Source: an uncultured Chryseobacterium sp. (GTDB lineage: Bacteria > Bacteroidota > Bacteroidia > Flavobacteriales > Weeksellaceae). From it: a DNA stretch of 64,000 bases. The position numbers and the translations under genes are program-made. The notes below the pieces were generated by a model that did no database searches, was not told the DNA's origin, and saw only the letters and a program-made list of their open reading frames with translations. The first letter of the stretch is position 1, and each line of letters begins with the position of its first letter. The stretch spans positions 1 to 64,000 of the forward strand of contig CAJYXJ010000021.1 of NCBI GenBank assembly GCA_913778085.1, in the 5' to 3' direction. Below, piece after piece: positions 52,080-61,336 of this stretch.

Positions 52080-53531
52080 TTATGCCGTTTCAGAATGCGG
52101 TTGCGGATGGGCAAGCTTGCGTACCATACCCTTAAAAATGATCCCGTGGAACGGAAGAACGGAATACCAATACAGCCTTCCGCTTAATCCATGCGGGCGA
52201 AAGACCGCCTTCTGCCAAAGCTTGCCTTTGTGCACTTTAAACATCAGCCATGCTTCTCCCGGAAGCTTCATTTCAGCGAAGAGAATCAGCTTGCCTTCCT
52301 TTTTGTCGGCATGCAGAACCCGCCAGAAATCCAGCGCATCACCTTCATGGAGTTGGGTGGAGCTTGTGCGGCCTCTTCTTAAGCCAGGGCCGCCTACCAT
52401 CAGGTCCAGAAACCCACGTATTTTCCAGAGGCTCTGCCCATACCATCCGTTTGCTCCGCCCAAGGCAAAAACACGGTCGAGGCATTTTTCACGGTCGTCA
52501 TATTCAGCAGAGCGGAGATCGGTAAAACATCCGTATTTTGGAACGTCCAGGTAGTCTTTGAGACTGGAATCGCTGCGGCTGCTGATAAAACTGTCTTTCC
52601 AGCTTGAGGCGATCTCGTTATCCTGGATTTTTGCCAGTGTCCTTCTGATTGCGGTATCATACGAAAAGGGCTGTACGCCGGTAATTTCTTTTATTTCTCT
52701 AAGGCTTTCCGGCCTGCATACCACTTCGATCTTCATGCTTCCGACCAGTGCTTTGGCAAGGTTATATGAAGTAGAAGTAATAAAATACAGCCAGTAAGAA
52801 GACAGTTTTGGAGTCATCACCGGCAATGTAATGATTGTTCTCTTCAATCCGCGGATCCTTGCAAATTCCAATAGCATTTCTTTATAGGTAAGCACATTGT
52901 CGCAGCCGATATCGAAGTTTTTATGATAAGCCTGTCTTTTGAACAAAGTAAAGATGAGGAAATCCAGTACATTGGCTATACCGATCGGCTGGCATTTGGT
53001 GTGAAGCCATTTCGGGGCAACCATCACCGGAAGCTTTTCCACCAGATCACGGATGATTTCAAAAGAAGCACTTCCGGATCCGATAATGATTCCCGCCCGC
53101 AAAACCGTAGCCGGAACTTTACATTCCATCAGTATTTTTTCTACCTCAAAACGGGAACTCAGATGTTCCGAAAGCTGCTTTTCATTCACAAGGCCGGAAA
53201 GGTAGATGATATGTTCGCAGTCCGTTTTTTCAATGAATTCCGAAAAGTTTACCGCACATTTTTTCTCTGAATCCGCATAATCATTGCTGTTGCTCATTGA
53301 GTGCATCAGGTAGTAGGCTCCGGAAATATCTTTCGGAATATTTTCCAGGGTTTCCGGTTTCAGGAAATCCACTTCCACCACTTCGATCTGGGCATCGTCG
53401 ATGTCCACGCTTTTCGAGAAACGTCCGGCATCCCTGCAGCAGCAGATGACCTGGTAACCCTGGGCAGCAATAACGTTAATCATCCGTTTGCCGATATAGC
53501 CGGTAGCCCCGGTGAGCAAAATTTTTTTCAT
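52080..53531 (-). CDS. NAD(P)-binding SDR fused to DUF2867
   Basis: A 483-residue protein. Residues of about 1-300 are an atypical SDR with the Rossmann motif LTGATGYIGKRMINVIAAQG near residue 5, YLMHSMSNSNDYADSEK and VLRAGIIIGSGSASF. Residues of about 320-475 are a DUF2867 domain (FWRVLHADKKEGKLILFAEM, GEAWLMFKV and a C-terminal LYWYSVLPFHGIIF). This architecture (COG0702 plus DUF2867) is widespread with no proven reaction; lipid or quinone chemistry is speculative. It lies next to ribA and the photolyase cluster. Confidence 0.83.
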   Translation of the reverse strand: MKKILLTGATGYIGKRMINVIAAQGYQVICCCRDAGRFSKSVDIDDAQIEVVEVDFLKPETLENIPKDISGAYYLMHSMSNSNDYADSEKKCAVNFSEFIEKTDCEHIIYLSGLVNEKQLSEHLSSRFEVEKILMECKVPATVLRAGIIIGSGSASFEIIRDLVEKLPVMVAPKWLHTKCQPIGIANVLDFLIFTLFKRQAYHKNFDIGCDNVLTYKEMLLEFARIRGLKRTIITLPVMTPKLSSYWLYFITSTSYNLAKALVGSMKIEVVCRPESLREIKEITGVQPFSYDTAIRRTLAKIQDNEIASSWKDSFISSRSDSSLKDYLDVPKYGCFTDLRSAEYDDREKCLDRVFALGGANGWYGQSLWKIRGFLDLMVGGPGLRRGRTSSTQLHEGDALDFWRVLHADKKEGKLILFAEMKLPGEAWLMFKVHKGKLWQKAVFRPHGLSGRLYWYSVLPFHGIIFKGMVRKLAHPQPHSETA

Positions 53532-53635
53532 AAGTTTGGATTGGTTGGCCGGAACTTAGCAATCTGTTGTTGATCATTCAATTTTTAATCAACTGCAGAC
53601 AGATGATCCGGATTCTTTTTCAGCTAATGAGAAAA

Positions 53636-54226
53636 TTATACCTTTTCCAGCAGATGCCCGAAATAATCTTTCTTTTTGCTCAGATAGCCTTCGTTGGTTT
53701 CATTAGATTCAATTTCCAGAGGAATTCTCTGATTTAATTTAATCCCGCTGTTCTCCAAAGCTTTCAGCTTTTCGGGATTATTGGTCATCAGATTGATCTC
53801 TTTTACGTTCAGGAGATTCAGCATTTCCACAGCGATGCGAAAGTCACGGCCGTCTGCCGGCAACCCCAGCTTCAGGTTGGCTTCTACCGTATCGAATCCT
53901 TTTTCTTGCAAAGCATAAGCCCTCAGCTTATTGATGATGCCGATGTTGCGGCCTTCCTGCCGAAGGTATATGATCATTCCGCCATATTCCGCCATGTATT
54001 TCATCGCAGCATCCAGTTGTTGCCCGCATTCGCATTTCCTGGAATGGAACACTTCGCCGGTAATGCATTCCGAATGAAAACGGACATTCACGGTTTTGCT
54101 GAAATCCGTATGCTCTGCAACCCATACCAGATGTGGGTTCCAGTCGTCCTCATGTTCCGAAAATGCATAAACACTAAAGGTTCCGAAGTCGGTTGGGATG
54201 TTCGATTGTGCCTGTATAGTCAACAT
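53636..54226 (-). CDS. ribA: GTP cyclohydrolase II
   Basis: Opens GTP and removes formate and pyrophosphate, the first step of riboflavin synthesis. The 196-residue protein has the zinc ligands Cys54, Cys65 and Cys67 in HSECITGEVFHSRKCECGQQ, the GTP-phosphate motif YLRQEGRNIGI and the late NNPEKLKALE. It is the stand-alone form, not fused to RibB. A TAAATTTG element upstream on the minus strand and a matching one on the plus strand drive divergent transcription of ribA and the TetR-photolyase cluster, linking flavin supply and flavoprotein genes. Confidence 0.93.
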   Translation of the reverse strand: MLTIQAQSNIPTDFGTFSVYAFSEHEDDWNPHLVWVAEHTDFSKTVNVRFHSECITGEVFHSRKCECGQQLDAAMKYMAEYGGMIIYLRQEGRNIGIINKLRAYALQEKGFDTVEANLKLGLPADGRDFRIAVEMLNLLNVKEINLMTNNPEKLKALENSGIKLNQRIPLEIESNETNEGYLSKKKDYFGHLLEKV

Positions 54227-54255
54227 AATTCAAAAATTAAATGGTTAATATAGTA

Positions 54256-54263
54256 CAAATTTA
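54256..54263 (-). promoter_or_regulatory. -7 element of ribA (TAAATTTG, minus strand)
   Basis: Reads TAAATTTG on the minus strand, 29 bp upstream of the ribA ATG. Confidence 0.6.
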
Positions 54264-54296
54264 TACTTTATTTTAATTTAAGATAAAATTAATTAC

Positions 54297-54304
54297 TAAA
54301 TTTG
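54297..54304 (+). promoter_or_regulatory. -7 element of the TetR gene (TAAATTTG)
   Basis: TAAATTTG 19 bp upstream of the ATG, only 33 bp from the divergent ribA element, so a regulator bound between them could control both directions. Confidence 0.6.
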
Positions 54305-54323
54305 TTTATAAATAAATTCTATC

Positions 54324-54977
54324 ATGCAAGAACAGACCCCTCTTACCCAGGAAAACATATTTGAACTTTACGGAGACTATCTTCTGAACCACGGTGAGCG
54401 TCCGAAAAACGTTTACCTTTTTGCAAAGGAAAACGGCTTTGAGGAAAAAGAATTTTACCATTTTTTCTCCGGATTCGACCAGATTGAAAAGGAAATGCTT
54501 GATCACCTGTTCAGGAAATCCCTTGAACTGGCAGCAGAAGTAAATTCCTCACCGGAAATATTAACGAAGGAAAAACTGCTGAATGTTTATTTCATTTTCT
54601 TTGAAAATCTGACGATGAACCGATCGCTGGTCCTGTCGATCTTAGGAACAACGAAAGCTCAGGAAATCCAGGCCCTCCAGAATTTACGGAAAACCCACCG
54701 CCAGTTTGTTGCTACCCTCGATTTCAATGAATGGGAGATGATTGAAAAAGCAAAGCAGGACCTCAGAAGATTCAATGAAAAGGCCAGACAGGAAACATTG
54801 TGGCTGCATCTGGTTTCTGCCATTGACTTCTGGAGAAAGGATACTTCGCCGGATTTTGAAAAGACCGATATTTTTGTTGAAAAAACCATTGATACAGGTT
54901 TTGAACTTATGGACAACGAACCGCTGCGAAAAGTAATCGACCTCGGTAAATTCCTTTGGAAAGAGAAATTCCGATAA
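54324..54977 (+). CDS. TetR-family transcriptional regulator
   Basis: A 217-residue regulator. The N-terminal TetR-type helix-turn-helix is in ENIFELYGDYLLNHGERPKN then VYLFAKENGFEEKEFYHFFS; the remaining residues are helical and form the ligand-binding domain of the type found next to UbiB-like kinases. It is divergent from ribA with adjacent promoters and precedes a UbiB-type kinase gene by 123 bp, so it probably regulates the cluster that follows. The ligand is unknown. Confidence 0.82.
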   Translation: MQEQTPLTQENIFELYGDYLLNHGERPKNVYLFAKENGFEEKEFYHFFSGFDQIEKEMLDHLFRKSLELAAEVNSSPEILTKEKLLNVYFIFFENLTMNRSLVLSILGTTKAQEIQALQNLRKTHRQFVATLDFNEWEMIEKAKQDLRRFNEKARQETLWLHLVSAIDFWRKDTSPDFEKTDIFVEKTIDTGFELMDNEPLRKVIDLGKFLWKEKFR

Positions 54978-55100
54978 TGGAAAAATGAATGGAATGGGGT
55001 TAATGTTATCCTGACCTTATCAAAGGAAGCCCGTTTAAAAAATATTCAATTGGCTTTGGCCTGAATTTATGTAAAGCCACCAAACACCTAAAATTTAAAA

Positions 55101-56420
55101 ATGAAAACATTAGATAAAATCCCGACCGGGAAAATTGAACGGACCGGCAGCCTTCTGAAAGCAGGGGCAAAAGTAGGCGTCAATTACCTGAAATACTACG
55201 GGAACAAAATCACAAAGGATGAAGAGGAAGCCCGGAAAATCCTGAATGAAGACAATGCAGCGGATATTTACGATTCCCTGAAAGAACTGAAAGGTTCTGC
55301 ATTGAAGGTTGCCCAGATGCTGAGTATGGAAAAGAACATCCTCCCAGTGGAATATGTGGAGAAATTTTCATTGTCCCAGTTTTCCGTTCCGCCGCTGTCC
55401 GGAGCTTTGGTAAAGAAAACATTCAGGAAATATTTCGGGAAAAACCCGGAAGCTATCTTCGATGAATTTTCCCATGAATCCGTCAATGCCGCCAGCATCG
55501 GGCAGGTTCACAAAGCCAGGAAAGGAGATCAGAATCTTGCGGTAAAAATCCAGTATCCCGGTGTGAGGGAAAGTATTTCCAGCGACCTGAAAATGGTGAA
55601 GCCTATTGCGATGAAAATGTTTAACATCAAAAAAGAAGGTTCGGAATCTTATTTTCAGGAAGTAGAGGATAAGCTGTTTGAGGAAACCGATTACAACCTG
55701 GAGCTGAAACGGAGCCAGATGTTTGCCGCCGCCTGCAGCCACCTGCCGAATGTACAGTTTCCCCAATATTATCCTGAATATTCCTGTGAGAAAATTATTA
55801 CTATGGACTGGATGTCCGGGATCCATTTTTCCGAATTTACCAAAAAACAAAATACGGCTGAGGATCTGAATAAAATAGGACAGACCTTATGGGATTTCTA
55901 TATGTACCAGATGCATATCCTGAAAAAGGTGCATGCCGATCCGCATCCGGGCAATTTTCTGGTTTCGGGCGATGTTCAGCTTTCAGTGATTGATTTCGGC
56001 TGTATCAAGGAGATTCCGGAAGATTTCTATGTGCCGTATTTTGAACTCGCAAAGGAAGAAAACCTTAAAAATCCTGAAATTTTCAGAGAGAAGCTGTTTG
56101 CTCTGGAAATTCTGCGGGAAGAGGATACGCCCAGGGAGAAGGAATTTTTTGCCAAATTGTTCTATGAGCTGCTTGAACTGTTTACCCGGCCTTTCAATCA
56201 GGAAATATTCGATTTTTCAGACGAAGGGTTCTTTCAGGAAATTGCAGACCTGGGCGAGCGGTATTCCAAAATCAGCGAGATAAAAGGCATGAATACCAAC
56301 CGTGGCTCACGGCATTTCATCTACCTGAACCGGACGTTCTTCGGATTGTACAACATGATGCACGACCTGAAGGCAAAAGAGATCAGGATCAACAACTTCA
56401 GAAATTTTATAAAACCCTAA
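55101..56420 (+). CDS. UbiB/ABC1-family atypical kinase
   Basis: A 439-residue member of the UbiB (AarF/ABC1) atypical kinase family. Visible motifs are the family KxGQ-like region [28 protein letters not shown] (Ala-rich loop), [15 protein letters not shown] with the ATP-binding Lys, [11 protein letters not shown] (catalytic loop) and [14 protein letters not shown] (metal-binding DFG). Family members support quinone or lipid metabolism and isoprenoid handling; as a flavobacterium makes menaquinone, a ubiquinone role is not expected. It is 1 bp away from the DUF2256 gene and co-transcribed with the photolyases. Confidence 0.88.
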   Translation: MKTLDKIPTGKIERTGSLLKAGAKVGVNYLKYYGNKITKDEEEARKILNEDNAADIYDSLKELKGSALKVAQMLSMEKNILPVEYVEKFSLSQFSVPPLSGALVKKTFRKYFGKNPEAIFDEFSHESVNAASIGQVHKARKGDQNLAVKIQYPGVRESISSDLKMVKPIAMKMFNIKKEGSESYFQEVEDKLFEETDYNLELKRSQMFAAACSHLPNVQFPQYYPEYSCEKIITMDWMSGIHFSEFTKKQNTAEDLNKIGQTLWDFYMYQMHILKKVHADPHPGNFLVSGDVQLSVIDFGCIKEIPEDFYVPYFELAKEENLKNPEIFREKLFALEILREEDTPREKEFFAKLFYELLELFTRPFNQEIFDFSDEGFFQEIADLGERYSKISEIKGMNTNRGSRHFIYLNRTFFGLYNMMHDLKAKEIRINNFRNFIKP

Positions 56421-56421
56421 C

Positions 56422-56577
56422 ATGCCGTCCGGATTACCCTCCAAAATCTGCGAAGTCTGCGGATTGCCGTTCAACTGGCGGAAAAAATGGAAGAAAAACT
56501 GGGACGAAGTAAAATATTGCAGCGAAAGATGCCGGAAAAACAAAAAATCAACCTCCTCTGGTTCACCAAAGACCTGA
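56422..56577 (+). CDS. DUF2256 zinc-ribbon mini-protein
   Basis: A 51-residue protein starting 1 bp after the UbiB-type gene. The pattern is [20 protein letters not shown] followed by [10 protein letters not shown], with Cys at 10, 13, 33 and 37, which is the DUF2256 signature (a small Cys4 zinc-binding protein seen next to photolyases and TIGR03643 proteins). It overlaps the CRY-DASH gene by 49 bp in another frame, and the overlap region encodes the low-complexity tail [11 protein letters not shown]. Function unknown. Confidence 0.85.
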   Translation: MPSGLPSKICEVCGLPFNWRKKWKKNWDEVKYCSERCRKNKKSTSSGSPKT

Positions 56578-57827
56578 GGATCCGCGACTCGGAATCGTTA
56601 TACCATATCGTGCAGGAAGGATTGCCTTTCCTCGCAGTTTATGTTTTTGACGACCGCGATTTCGGAAGTATACAGTTTGGCAGCAGGAAAACCGGGAAAT
56701 ACCGGGCAAGATTCCTGCTGGAAACCGTAGAGGATCTGAAAGAAAATTTAGACAATAGAAACATTCCTTTCCTGATAAAACAGGGAAGTACCGGGACCGT
56801 TTTTAAAGAATTATCTGAGGAATTCGATATCGTAAAAATCTTTTGCCAGCAGGAATGGACGAAGGAAGAAAAGGATAGAGAAAATGAAATCAGGAACGTG
56901 CTGCCAATGGCGGGATGGGAAAAATCCTATTCCCAGTTTCTGGTACATCCGCTCTTTGTTTCCAGTACGATGGATAAAATACCGATGATGTTTACTACCT
57001 TCAGACAGAAGGTTGAAAAAAATCTTCTGATCCGGCCTGAGTTTGCCTCAGAAAGATTGGTGTATGACAAATCCGGTATTGAAGCCCAAAGTGATAAGGT
57101 TACCCTTGAATCGCTGGGATATGAAGATTTTGAAACGAATACCAGAACGGCATTTCCTTTTAGTGGCGGAGAAACGCAGGCCCTGAAAAGGCTGAAGTCC
57201 TATTTTTCGGAGACCCGGAATCTCAGCAGCTACAAGGAAACCCGGAACGGTCTGACCGGAATTGATTACAGTTCTAAATTTTCAGCCTGGCTGGCGGACG
57301 GAAGCCTTTCTGCCGTTACCGTCTACCACGAGATCAAAAAATACGAACAGGAATTCGGCAGCAACGAATCGACCTACTGGCTGGTTTTTGAACTGTTGTG
57401 GCGGGATTTTTTCAGGTATGTTTCCATGGAATACAAAGACCTGATTTTCTGGAAAAACGGAATCAGCAACAAAGAATATGTTTCCGAAGATGATGACAGC
57501 CTGATCCGGAAGTGGAAGGAAGGAGCTACGGATTCGGATTTCATTAATGCCAATATGCTTGAATTGAAAAACACCGGCTGGATGAGCAACCGGGGAAGGC
57601 AGAATGTGGCTTCCTATTTCTGTAAGGTCCTGAAGCAGGACTGGAGGATCGGGGCGGCTTATTTTGAAGAACTGCTGATTGATTACGACGTACACAGCAA
57701 TTACGGCAACTGGATGTACCTTGCCGGTGTCGGTAATGATAACCGCAACCGGATGTTCAATCCTGAAAAACAGGCTGAAATGTATGATCCCAACCAAGAA
57801 TTTATACAATTATGGCTGCCAAACTGA
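56529..57827 (+). CDS. CRY-DASH type cryptochrome/photolyase
   Basis: FAD-binding blue-light protein of the DASH group, which repairs cyclobutane dimers in single-stranded DNA. The product of 432 residues begins [20 protein letters not shown], the N-terminal antenna-binding Rossmann domain, and its C-terminal FAD domain has [37 protein letters not shown] and [19 protein letters not shown], which are diagnostic for DASH. The ATG at 56529 is chosen because it begins directly at the family N-terminus; an earlier in-frame ATG at 56487 would add 14 residues inside DUF2256. It overlaps the next gene by 16 bp. Confidence 0.92.
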   Translation: MPEKQKINLLWFTKDLRIRDSESLYHIVQEGLPFLAVYVFDDRDFGSIQFGSRKTGKYRARFLLETVEDLKENLDNRNIPFLIKQGSTGTVFKELSEEFDIVKIFCQQEWTKEEKDRENEIRNVLPMAGWEKSYSQFLVHPLFVSSTMDKIPMMFTTFRQKVEKNLLIRPEFASERLVYDKSGIEAQSDKVTLESLGYEDFETNTRTAFPFSGGETQALKRLKSYFSETRNLSSYKETRNGLTGIDYSSKFSAWLADGSLSAVTVYHEIKKYEQEFGSNESTYWLVFELLWRDFFRYVSMEYKDLIFWKNGISNKEYVSEDDDSLIRKWKEGATDSDFINANMLELKNTGWMSNRGRQNVASYFCKVLKQDWRIGAAYFEELLIDYDVHSNYGNWMYLAGVGNDNRNRMFNPEKQAEMYDPNQEFIQLWLPN

Positions 57828-59287
57828 AACATACCGCCCAGCTTATTTTTCCGCACCAGCTGTTTGAAAATACCGAGTATTTAGATACAAGCCAGCCGGT
57901 CTTTCTGCTGGAAGAATTCCTGTTTTTCAAGCAGTACGCTTTTCACAAACAGAAGATCGCCTTCCATCGAGCAACGATGAAATTTTATGAAGATTTTCTG
58001 AAAAAAGCAGGTTTTAAAGTAGAATACATCGATAGTACTTCTGAGTTATCCGACATCAGGAAATTCATCCCAAAGCTTGAAAAAGAAGGCTTTAAGACAA
58101 TCAGGACGACTGATGTCTGCGATCATTGGCTGGAAAAAAGGCTGCAGAAAACGAAGCTCGGACTTGAAATCCTTGACAGTCCGTTATTTATTAATTCCAA
58201 AGAAGATCTGAAAGAATATTTCAAAGATAAGAAATCCTATCACCAGACCGATTTTTACAAACAGCAGCGGATTACCCGGAACATCCTGATGAAAACAGGA
58301 AAACCATTGGGCGGAAAGTGGACATTTGATACGGAAAACCGGAAGAAATATCCGAAAAACCGGCAAGCACCGCCGATTCATTTTCCAGAAAACAATGCCT
58401 ATTTTAAAGAGGCTAAAGAATATACGGAAAAACATTTTGCCGATAACTACGGAAGCCTGACGGATGAGCAGCTGTATCCCACCACATTCGGTGAGGCTGA
58501 AAAATGGCTGGTCCAGTTTTTTGAAAACCGTTTTGCCGAATTCGGGATTTATGAAGACAGTATGGTGGAAAAGGAACATTTCCTTCATCACAGCATTCTT
58601 TCCCCATTGCTGAATGTCGGTCTGCTCACGGCGGAAAGCGTATTGGAAAGAGCCATTGTTTTTGCGAAAGAAGATGATGTTCCGGTCAACTCGCTGGAAG
58701 GTTTTGTGCGGCAGATTGTCGGCTGGCGGGAATTTGTCCGCGGTGTGTATATATACGAAGGAACCTACCAGCGGAATAAAAATTACTGGAATCATAAAAA
58801 CAAGCTTCCGGAGGCTTTTTATACGGCGGAAACAGGCATTCATCCGATTGACATTTCGTTGAAGAAAGTATTGAAGACCGGCTATGTCCATCATATTGAA
58901 CGCCTGATGGTCTTTGCCAATTTCATGAACCTCTGCCAGTTCGATCCCGATGAAGTGTACCAATGGTTTATGGAAATGTTCATCGATTCCTACGACTGGG
59001 TAATGGTTCCTAATGTATACGGCATGAGCAGCTTTTCCGACGGCGGTAAAATGAGCACGAAACCTTACATCAGCGGGAGCAATTATCTCAAAAAAATGAG
59101 CGATTACCCGAGCGGTGAATGGACGGAAAAATGGGATGCGCTGTTTTGGAATTTTATCCATGAGCACAAAGATTTTTTCCTGAAAAACCCAAGGCTGTCC
59201 ATGATGGTCCGCACCCTGGAAAAAATGCCGGAGGAAAAAAGAAAACAGCATCTAAAAACTGCTGAAAAAGTAATCAAAGGGTTGTAA
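57812..59287 (+). CDS. Photolyase-related protein (FeS-BCP relative) lacking Fe-S cysteines
   Basis: A 491-residue member of the deoxyribodipyrimidine photolyase-related (COG3046, FeS-BCP/CryPro) family that contains the (6-4) photolyase PhrB. Recognisable segments are AQLIFPHQLF at the N-terminus, VGWREFVRGVYIYEG, TGYVHHIERLMVFANFMNLC, WVMVPNVYGMSSFSDGGKMS and TKPYISGSNYLKKMSDYPSG. In Fe-S members the last segment continues as a CxxC motif and a later Cys; here it reads DYPSGEWTEKWDALFW, and the Cys of the HPxDxC-like region is also replaced (HPIDISLKKV). All four cluster ligands appear lost. FAD binding should still be possible. Confidence 0.87.
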   Translation: MAAKLKHTAQLIFPHQLFENTEYLDTSQPVFLLEEFLFFKQYAFHKQKIAFHRATMKFYEDFLKKAGFKVEYIDSTSELSDIRKFIPKLEKEGFKTIRTTDVCDHWLEKRLQKTKLGLEILDSPLFINSKEDLKEYFKDKKSYHQTDFYKQQRITRNILMKTGKPLGGKWTFDTENRKKYPKNRQAPPIHFPENNAYFKEAKEYTEKHFADNYGSLTDEQLYPTTFGEAEKWLVQFFENRFAEFGIYEDSMVEKEHFLHHSILSPLLNVGLLTAESVLERAIVFAKEDDVPVNSLEGFVRQIVGWREFVRGVYIYEGTYQRNKNYWNHKNKLPEAFYTAETGIHPIDISLKKVLKTGYVHHIERLMVFANFMNLCQFDPDEVYQWFMEMFIDSYDWVMVPNVYGMSSFSDGGKMSTKPYISGSNYLKKMSDYPSGEWTEKWDALFWNFIHEHKDFFLKNPRLSMMVRTLEKMPEEKRKQHLKTAEKVIKGL

Positions 59288-59336
59288 GGTAGAGGTAAAG
59301 GTAAAGATTGAATCTTCGGTTAAGCTTAGTGATGCT

Positions 59337-59640
59337 TATATAAGTGAAACGGCTTGGTGATGCTTGAAAAAAACAGTTAGAAGTAAAAATCTTCGTGGGC
59401 ATTGTGTTCAACAGATGTTAAGCAACAATAAAGCTTTCCTTCATAAGGCTCAGGATAAACTTAGTTCAGCCTGACCATGAGATAACGAAATAGATTTAAA
59501 GTCTCAAATGGCCTTTTCTAAATGAAAAAGTTTATGCTGAGTCTGCCGAAGTAGCTTTGTGCAATCTGAAAAAGCAGTGAGTAGAATAAAATATTCGTGG
59601 GTTCCGTATTCAATGGACATTAAGCAAAAAAATATGAGCT
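59337..59640 (+). repeat. Tandem intergenic repeat, two units upstream of the TIGR03643 gene
   Basis: Unit 1 starts near 59337 (TATATAAGTGAAACGGCTTG) and unit 2 near 59517. Blocks in order are GTGAAAC, CTTTGTG-AA-CTTGAAA, GCAGTTAG, CTT(C/T)GTGGGC, TTGTGTTCAA, AGCTTTCCTTCA, GGCTCAGGATAAAC and TTCAGCCTGAC. The array ends about 25 bp before the start codon of the next gene. The whole 378-bp gap is repeat. Confidence 0.75.
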
Positions 59641-59665
59641 CCAAATTGAATTAAAAATAAAAACA

Positions 59666-59947
59666 ATGAATAAAAATTTCAGTTTACAGGAAACAGACCG
59701 CATCATCGAAATGGCATGGGAAGACCGCACGCCTTTTGAGGCCATCCGTTTCCAGTTCGGGATCAGCGAACAGGAAGTGATCGAAATGATGCGTTCCGAG
59801 CTTAAAGAATCGAGTTTTAAGCTTTGGAGAAAACGGGTTAATTCGGGAGTCAGCCAGAAGCATCTGAAAAAAAGGAGTGAGGAAATCCAAAGGTTTAAAT
59901 GCAGCCGGCAGAGAGTCATCAGCCATAATAAGATTTCAAAGAGGTAG
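59666..59947 (+). CDS. TIGR03643 family protein
   Basis: A 93-residue protein with the TIGR03643 pattern LQETDRIIEMAWEDRTPFEA, IRFQFGISEQEVIEMMR and SSFKLWRKRV. This family is found almost only beside photolyases, DUF2256 and an SDR, as here; it may fold like a small helical DNA-binding domain (the FGISEQEVI segment looks like a helix-turn-helix). Role unknown. It is flanked on both sides by tandem repeat arrays. Confidence 0.87.
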   Translation: MNKNFSLQETDRIIEMAWEDRTPFEAIRFQFGISEQEVIEMMRSELKESSFKLWRKRVNSGVSQKHLKKRSEEIQRFKCSRQRVISHNKISKR

Positions 59948-60059
59948 AGGATTAGGCTGAGGTAAGATTAAGGCTGAGACTGATGTAAAGATTTTCAAAG
60001 GTTGACTTTAGTATTGATTAAGATTTCTTTCCGGACTTTTGATCAAAGACGTTAATGAG

Positions 60060-60590
60060 CAAACAAGGTTTTCCATTATCAGGATTAAGCTAAGCCAAAT
60101 TTAGCCTGACAACGAAGTAAAAAATAAGTGGAAAACCTTAGTGTTTTCGTATGAGTGAAACGGCTTTGTGAAGCTTGAAAGCAGTTAGTTTTTCAATACC
60201 CTTGTGGGCTTTGTGATTAGGATTGGAGATAATTGAGTTAAGGCTTTCTTTTGCCAGGCTCAGGATAAACTAAGCTCAGCCTGACAACGCGGTAAATGGA
60301 TATGTAAAACATGCTTTGTGAGCTTTTATAAATGAAATGCCTTTGTGAAACTTGAAAGCAATTAGTAGTAAAAAATTCTTTGCGCGCTTTGTGTTCAAAA
60401 AAATTTAAGTAATAAACAGCGCTTTCCTTCAGGATAAATTTGGCTTAGATTGATAACAAGGTGAAAATTTAGCTGAAAGATCATAGTAATCTCTTATGAG
60501 TGAAACGACTTTGTGAAACTTGAAAACGGTTAGCAGTTCAAAAACCCTTTGAGGGCTTTGTATTTAAAAACATTCAAAAGACAACAAAAA
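60060..60590 (+). repeat. Tandem intergenic repeat, about 3.5 units upstream of the SDR gene
   Basis: A partial unit (about 60085-60120) is followed by units starting near 60150, 60327 and 60495, with periods of 177 and 168 bp. The first blocks of each unit (TATGAGTGAAACG-CTTTGTGAA-CTTGAAA) are well conserved; the later ones drift. The last unit runs to 10 bp before the SDR start. The 650-bp gap holds no gene. Confidence 0.75.
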
Positions 60591-60597
60591 AATAATT

Positions 60598-61296
60598 ATG
60601 AAAAACATCGTCATCATCGGCTGCGGCAAAGGGATCGGTTTAGCCACCGCAAAAGTCCTTTCTGTAGACCACCGCATTGTCGGAATTTCAAAAACTGAAA
60701 ACCCGCAGCTGAATCATCCCAATATCGAATTTTACCCAATGGATATTCTTTCAGGAAATCCGGATGAAATCCCTTTTCCGGAGGTTGTGGACGGTTTGGT
60801 ATATGCACCGGGAAGTATCAACCTAAAGCCATTTAACCGGCTTTCGGCGGACGATTTTAGAAACGATTTTGAAATCAATGTGCTGGGAGCGGTGAAAATC
60901 ATCCAGAAAATTCTGCCCAATCTTAAAAAATCCGAAAGTGCTTCTGTCGTCCTTTTCAGTTCTGTAGCAGCGAAACTGGGAATGCCTTTTCATGCGTCGG
61001 TTTCCGTCAGTAAAAATGCAGTGGAAGGTCTTACCAAAAGTCTGGCTGCCGAATTTTCTTTACAGAAAATCAGGGTGAATGCCATTGCACCTTCATTAAC
61101 AGATACTCATCTGGCTGCTCAGTTGCTGTCGACTCCTGAAAAACGGGAAGCTTCTGCAAAAAGACATCCGTTGCAAAGAGTGGGAAATCCTGAAGAAATT
61201 GCATCGCTGGCTGCGTTTCTGCTGTCCGATCAGGCTTCCTGGATTACCGGGCAGGTTTTCGGAGTAGATGGAGGAATGGGTAGTGTCAAGCTTTAA
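60598..61296 (+). CDS. SDR family protein without the catalytic tyrosine
   Basis: A 232-residue short-chain dehydrogenase/reductase-fold protein. The cofactor motif is IIGCGKGIGLATAKVL at residues 5-20, followed by the family serine in LFSSVAAKLGMPFH. Where YxxxK is expected the sequence reads HASVSVSKNAVEGLTKSLAA, with Val at the Tyr position and the Lys kept. The rest (RVNAIAPSLTDTHLAAQL, ITGQVFGVDGGMG) is normal. The member may be non-catalytic or use another residue. It lies in the photolyase neighbourhood and 40 bp upstream of a MarR gene. Confidence 0.85.
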   Translation: MKNIVIIGCGKGIGLATAKVLSVDHRIVGISKTENPQLNHPNIEFYPMDILSGNPDEIPFPEVVDGLVYAPGSINLKPFNRLSADDFRNDFEINVLGAVKIIQKILPNLKKSESASVVLFSSVAAKLGMPFHASVSVSKNAVEGLTKSLAAEFSLQKIRVNAIAPSLTDTHLAAQLLSTPEKREASAKRHPLQRVGNPEEIASLAAFLLSDQASWITGQVFGVDGGMGSVKL

Positions 61297-61324
61297 ATTG
61301 GGATATTCTTATTTTATTTTAGAT

Positions 61325-61332
61325 TAAATTTG
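61325..61332 (+). promoter_or_regulatory. -7 element directly at the MarR start (TAAATTTG)
   Basis: TAAATTTG ends 4 bp before the ATG at 61337, so transcription would begin at or next to the start codon, suggesting a leaderless mRNA. Confidence 0.5.
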
Positions 61333-61336
61333 CATT

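Noticed and set aside
58184-59251. Minus-strand open frame of 355 codons inside the photolyase-related gene
   Set aside because: Antisense shadow of a strongly supported coding region with no recognisable family.
59337-60590. Tandem repeats considered as a CRISPR array
   Set aside because: Units are about 170 bp with gradual decay along their length, not short identical repeats with unique spacers, and no cas genes are present.
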